Assembly: GCA_963082975.1 (NCBI GenBank)
Contig: OY720349.1
Span: 62,556,501-62,620,500 of the forward strand
Reading direction: 5' to 3'
From: Labia minor
Taxonomy: Eukaryota; Arthropoda; Insecta; Dermaptera; Spongiphoridae
DNA: 64,000 nucleotides
The notes under the pieces were generated by a model, which saw only the letters and a list, made by a program, of their open reading frames with translations, did not search any database and was not told the origin of the DNA. Below are positions 59,061 to 64,000 of this stretch, piece by piece (within the stretch, counting starts at the first letter, position 1; each line of letters starts with the position of its first letter). The translations under genes and the position numbers were made by a program.

Positions 59061-59675
59061 TGTGTAGGTCGGGCTGGTGGAAGGGAGGGAAGGGAAGGCC
59101 TCGAACAGAACACGAGATGTGTAAACAACAACGTTCCCAAATAATGAATGAATCAGCACGAAAAGTGAAATAGTAAAAGCGGAGCAGCCCTTCATCTTTC
59201 TATATGCACTTCTCGTAGTTTTCAAGTGCGTGGGTTACCTTAATTAATCAAGCAGTTGAAATGGACCAATTAGTTAGAGACCACCGTTAAAAGGAACGAC
59301 TCCATCTTTGTCATAGAGAAGAGAAAAAACAACCCTTCTATGAATACTTATAAAATATAAAATGAATTTACAGAGAGTAGAAAAACTTTTAATTAATAAA
59401 TACAATTTTAAACAAGTCTTTTAGTTTGAAATTTTATATTTTTTATTTTCTCCAAATTTCTATTTCTATTTTTTCAATTACATAGATTATATGGTACATA
59501 TGTTAATTGAATGAAAAATTTAGCTAAATTGGACATTAATAAATAGATTAAATATATACTAGTAAATTGTTATTATTTAGTGTTTTGTTTGGTAATGTAA
59601 ACAAAGAATTAAGAAATATCTTCTTTTTCCCCTTAATATAAATAAGTATAATATAATAGCCACCGCATTAAACCA

Positions 59676-60062
59676 AAATTAAATATTCATAGTTCATAAG
59701 TTCATATAGTTATTAAGATTATTATTTAAAATAAATAAACGACAAAAAATATACGAAACAATTTTAAATAATTTAAAAGGACATAAATAAAAAAAAAAAT
59801 AGTAATAAAACATACAGCCCTTAAACGTACATATGTATTAATGCAGTGAAAGTCAGAAAAGTATGGCCTGTGGATTTAACATAATATATGTCTCGTAAAT
59901 TGATTACAAAATATTATTAAAATAAATATTATTAATTTTCTTTTATTTATACTACTCTATTTTGTATTTATGGAAGTGCTCCCTGACGTAGTTGCTGACG
60001 TCATTTAAATTTACTATTTTCAATTAAGAAAAACTAACAAAGGTGATTTTTCTTTATAAATA
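59676..60062 (-). mobile_element. Repeat family C, copy 5 (inverted)
   Basis: On the minus strand the family C order is intact (TGACGTCA-type motifs, 'ccacaggccatacttttctg', 'aagggctgtatgttttatta', 'gaactatgaat'). It abuts the mariner relic at 60063. Confidence 0.65.
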
Positions 60063-60375
60063 TTATCTAAATTTTAAAAATTTAAAAAAGTGCCAGCCCG
60101 ACAAAAATGACTCGCCTTTTGAGGCAATCCAATCATCGACCCATTTTTTGCATTGTTCATATGAAGTGAACTTCTGCTGGGACAGACCATGTGTCATCGA
60201 CCGGAACAAGTAATAGTCCGAAGGAGCAATGTCTGGAGAATACGTGGTAGGACTTCCCATTTCAGTGTTTCTAGGTAGGTCTTGCTTCGAACTCTGGCCG
60301 TTTTTGCTTCAGTACAGGGCTTAATCGCACTCCTGAAGCGTTTGGCATTGGTCTACATTGAGTAGTGATTCCAAT
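60063..60375 (-). pseudogene. mariner (Mos1-type) transposase with internal deletion
   Basis: On the minus strand, an N-terminal piece FEDEELESLLNVDQCQTLQE (60373 down) is joined after a short spacer to YLETLKWEVLP, then with a frameshift TYSPDIAPSDYYLFRSM, THGLSQQKFTSYEQCKKWVD and DWIASKGESF. The third catalytic Asp (SPD) is kept, but the region between residues ~100 and ~270 is gone. Truncated by family C copy 5 on one side. Confidence 0.75.
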
Positions 60376-61319
60376 TCTTCGTCTTCAAACTCTTACATAT
60401 ATAAATATATCCTTTCATTTCCTGATTTGTTTTCTCTATAAAAATTATAATTGGATCGTATTGAATGTTGGATTATATATTCAATAGTTGAGGAAAAGTA
60501 GTTAAATTGTTTTTCAAACAGAAGAAGAGATTTGTTTTATCGAATCACTTTTTCTCTGTACTGATTGATTAGATCCATTCAGAAAAAAAAGTTTTTCAGA
60601 AAAAAAAGTTTTTTTTTTCTATGTCGTTTTTTATCATTAACCAAAACCGTCTGGTCAGGGCTCATAAAATGAAACGACGCCAACTGCACTCAGCTGATTA
60701 GTTGAAAGGCTCCCGTACATTCTTTTGCGTTTTTACCTCTTCAAGGGAAGAAAATAAGGGGTGAGGGAGATGGAAGGTCTCTGTCTCCATGGGATGAGTT
60801 TTTATTTTTTGGTCGACTGTTGGATTGGATTGAGGGGGTGGTGAGGGTGAGATAGCCGTGAGGGAGTTGGGCGCCCTTTGAGAGGGGGCTAATCTTGTGC
60901 TAGCCCTGCCACGTTATTTCACATGTGAACGAGCACGAATGCACGGCGGTGAGTGTGCCATGTGTCTGTCTGTCTGTCTGCCTGCCTGTTCCTTGCAGCG
61001 GGCAATTCGACGACCACTACCCGAATCACTAACGCCCAAATGCATCCATTCAAACCCCTCAAAATGAATCTCTCTTTCTCGATAGCTTGCGTTGAGTGGG
61101 AGGGAAAATTGGTGTGGGGGGAAGGGGGAATCTACTGCTGTACATCTCTCTACAACAGCCGGTGGAAAAAACCACGTCAGCACCATCTGGTGGACAAACA
61201 GACGCGAAATTATATTAAAAATTTCTATCAGAATTCAATCTTCGAGAAATGCCTCTCAGTTCGATTTCAATGCATCATAACAGAGAATCTTTTATCTAAA
61301 TAGGCTGGATTATATTTTA

Positions 61320-61342
61320 TATTATTATTATTATTATTATTA
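61320..61342. repeat. (ATT)n microsatellite
   Basis: Seven ATT/TTA units. Confidence 0.8.
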
Positions 61343-61849
61343 TGTTATTTGTTATTGGATAGTAAGTGCTTTTAAGAAATATTCATTCATTCACATAGAA
61401 TTAAATTCTTGATTAATTAAGAAAAAAAATATTAAATTAAAACTGAATTGGAATATATTTAAAATTAATAAACTATTTTTTAAAATAAACTAGTATTTTA
61501 TATATATTAGAAATATAATTAGTACCATTCTATTTCTATTTCTATTGAAAAACTTTGTTAGGGGTTTTTTTCTTAATTCCCTTTTAAAAATAATTTATTG
61601 AATTTTGTATATTAGTTCAATTCTGGTCTGCTTTTAATCAAAGAATAAATCAAGATTGTTTTAATAGAAATATAAAATACGATATAAATACATAAATATT
61701 GATATAGTCATGAAATTAACATATAGAAAAATAAAATCATTGGCATAGAAATAGGAGTGATTCCAAGCACCCATTAGAATAATTGTTTTTATCATTTTGA
61801 TGAAGAAAGACTAAATAAAAAAATAATTTTAATCAATTTTGATGGACTC

Positions 61850-61990
61850 AGTCAGGCTTCAGTGGTTTACTGTTTGCCTTGCTGTGGTTCTGCGAAGAAG
61901 ACTACATCTTCCGCCAAGCATTGATTAAGATCGAAATTAATCGCGGATAGAAATAATGATTGATTGAAACAATTAGTATCGAGCTACAAA
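61850..61990. promoter_or_regulatory. Candidate conserved non-coding element
   Basis: A unique ~140-bp island with 'ggactcagtcaggcttcagt', 'gtttgccttgctgtggttct' and several ATTA/TAAT-type sites ('gaaattaatcgcgg', 'gattgattgaaacaattag'). No frame or repeat partner. Confidence 0.3.
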
Positions 61991-62129
61991 TAATTATAAT
62001 AATTATAAAAATAAAAAAAAAAAATAATAAAAATGAATGTATTTGTTATTATTTTATTAAATTTACTTATATTGTATTGTCTATACATTTATCGAATTTT
62101 AAAAAGTTCAAATAATAAATAAATAAATA

Positions 62130-62320
62130 TCCACTCTGGGGAAAATTAACCGAAATGGAGTTTTATTTATTGGCACAATATCCTCTCGGAATGCCTATGA
62201 AGTTAATGAGCCGTGCTATGGGCAGTTTGCCATCGATTATGGATTTGTTTACTTTGTGCTTATGACTTAAAGGAACTTTTCATAACGATCCGTATCCACA
62301 CTCAACGAGTACTTTAATAA
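62130..62320. promoter_or_regulatory. Candidate conserved non-coding element
   Basis: Unique sequence including 'gttttatttattggcac', 'gccatcgattatggatttg' and TGTTTAC (forkhead-type), bounded by simple A/T repeats. A 36-codon plus-strand frame at 62155-62265 exists, but nothing supports it as a gene. Confidence 0.35.
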
Positions 62321-62473
62321 ATTAATAAATAGGTGAGGAGGAGGTAAATAAGAGAAGATTTAAAATGTTCAATATATTAACGAATTCAATCATTTATTAT
62401 TATTATTAATTAATAAAATAAATAAATAAAAACGATTAGCTATAAATTTATTTCTTTTTAATTAATTCACTTA

Positions 62474-62504
<31 letters not shown>

Positions 62505-63089
62505 TTAAATATTTAAAATAAACCATTTTTAATGGTACCATAAGATACGGAATATATATATACGTATACAACTTAAGTGATTTTTTTTTCTAACGAAAAT
62601 ACGCATGAAAAAAACTCATATCGTTCGTTCTTAGCGTAGGCCAGAAATAATTCCAGTAAGTATTACTGCTCCCGCCCTCTTTCTTATTCATTCTTCTGGT
62701 TCGTTTTTAACGAGATGCCCTTTTGAGGGGCGTTAGGCTCTTTTAAAAGAGTAACAACGGGATTAAGGAAGGAGAGGCAACTTCTTTTTTATTTGAGTTC
62801 TCTCCTACCTCGGCATCCCTTTAAGTTACGATTAGAGAAAAAGAGAGAGAATGTGTATGAGGTGAGGGCAAGTACTTGAAGAAAGGCGACGAGTACCTTT
62901 GGAAGCCCCTTCAGGTAATAATAAACAAGTCAACCGGATGATGATGAATTTTTAATCCCCTGAAAAGCTCGGAAAAAAAGAGAGGATCACCGGTACCTGA
63001 TAAGTGAGGAGACGTTTAAGAGAGCTCACCACTCCATAGATAGATTTTTAAATACATCCACCAGATGCATTCTATTTACCTTTCGTTCA

Positions 63090-63220
63090 ACCATCACCAG
63101 TATCAATCAATCCCTTGTACAATATTGAGGTAGGGCACTATTCAAAAGTTATTTATTGGCTGCTTATCCTCTGACGAATATCACCTGTCAGTTAATCAAT
63201 TTCTAAAGATTGTAAAGAAA
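63090..63220. promoter_or_regulatory. Candidate conserved non-coding element
   Basis: Unique ~130-bp island with 'ttatttattggctgcttatc', an E-box CACCTG and 'gtcagttaatcaatttc'. Shares the TTTATTGGC word with the island at 62130-62320. Confidence 0.3.
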
Positions 63221-63294
63221 TTGTGATGATGTTAGCTGATTTAAAATAAATAGAATAATAATCAAAAAGATTGTTGATTTATAAAAATTAATTT

Positions 63295-63315
63295 AAAAAA
63301 AAAAAAAAAAAAAAA
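63295..63315. repeat. Poly-A tract
   Basis: A 21-base run of A. Confidence 0.9.
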
Positions 63316-64000
63316 TTGTAAAAGGAAATCCCAAAAATTGAATATTTAAATCTATAAATCAATCTATCTATGACTTCAATAAATTTAAAAGTTCATAGTC
63401 GCAGCAATGCCTGCAACTATCCCTTTTTTTTATTTTTTCCTAATTTGTTCATTAATTCGATTTTACCAATTGATTGAAAATAAATCTTTTTATTTGTTGC
63501 AGATTTTAAATACAAAATCAATACATATTTAATTTATTTGTTAAATTATTAATTATTAATTATTAATTAAACACAATTTATAATTTATAAATTAATAATA
63601 ATTTTTTTAAATATTCACATGTTAAGAACTTCTAAATAGGATGCAATTTCTTTCTATGTAAATTATTTAATAATTCAATTATAGTAAATATATTAAACTA
63701 TTGAAAATAAATTGTATTATAATAAATAATGATATTTTTAACTATTTAAGAGAGATATTATTTCATAAATAATAATAAATAAATAATTAAATTATTATTC
63801 AAAAGCTATTGTAAAACTCTCACTTCAATTGAATAACGAAACTAAAATAAATAGAAATGTAATATTAACAAATTGTCAGCTGTAAAATTAGAAAAATTAA
63901 CAAATTATGATTTAAGCACGACAAGATTAGATTTTAAATTGACAATTGACAACCGTCAAATTTATAGGTTATATTTTCCTTATTAAATAATAAATAAATC

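Noticed and set aside
62155-62265. 36-codon small ORF (starts MEFYLLAQYPLG)
   Set aside because: No Kozak, splice or family support; the block is better explained as a non-coding island.
53010-64000. Search for the remaining paired-domain exons of toy
   Set aside because: No minus-strand frame resembling GGVFVNGRPLP, CDISRIL or KRECPSIFAWEIRD was found; they must lie beyond 64000.
1-64000. CRISPR arrays, bacterial operons, rRNA or tRNA genes
   Set aside because: None seen; the regularly spaced similarities are dispersed transposable elements in a eukaryotic genome.

Overview
This is a very AT-rich eukaryotic window from an arthropod, probably an insect. The evidence is spliced genes with GT/AG introns, a Pax6 gene of the arthropod twin-of-eyeless (toy) type, and arthropod-style mariner, hAT, Helitron and LINE debris. 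The species cannot be named from the sequence. Almost all unique coding sequence sits in three genes, which I assembled by following splice sites and codon phase across exons.

Layout. Positions 1-14.6 kb are mostly transposon remnants in AT-rich DNA: a hAT transposase 3' part at 1-1130, three mariner/Tc1 relics, a LINE 3' end, hAT-type MITEs, and copies of two unclassified repeat families. At 14665-14768 on the minus strand is the first coding exon of an ANKS1-like (ankyrin/SAM/PTB) gene. Its remaining exons are not recognisable here, so most of 1-14.6 kb may be its first intron. Divergently, at 15709-20922 on the plus strand, is a complete eight-exon TM7SF3 orthologue (568 codons, seven membrane segments). 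It carries a single in-frame TAA at codon 107. About 940 bp separate the two start codons, suggesting a bidirectional promoter. Positions 21-26.7 kb are again repeats.

From 26980 to 53009 on the minus strand lie the last six coding exons of toy: the end of the paired domain, the linker, a homeodomain split over three exons, a large Ala/Gly-rich insert, and the conserved C terminus ending YWPRLQ. The 5' exons encoding most of the paired domain were not found up to 64000 and must lie beyond the window. The toy introns (15.4, 5.3 and 3.6 kb, plus more than 11 kb upstream) contain repeats and several islands of higher-complexity, higher-GC sequence that are good candidates for enhancers or an internal promoter.

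Main points of interest. (1) After the toy stop codon the same frame stays open for 69 more codons of His/Gln- and Ser/Pro/Thr-rich sequence to a second TGA, which is a candidate stop-codon readthrough. (2) The otherwise perfect TM7SF3 gene has a premature stop. (3) There is a promoter-like GC island with an NRF-1-type palindrome, and a separate possible alternative first exon, inside the 15-kb toy intron. (4) At least three interspersed repeat families have unusual termini, and two of them share an internal module.
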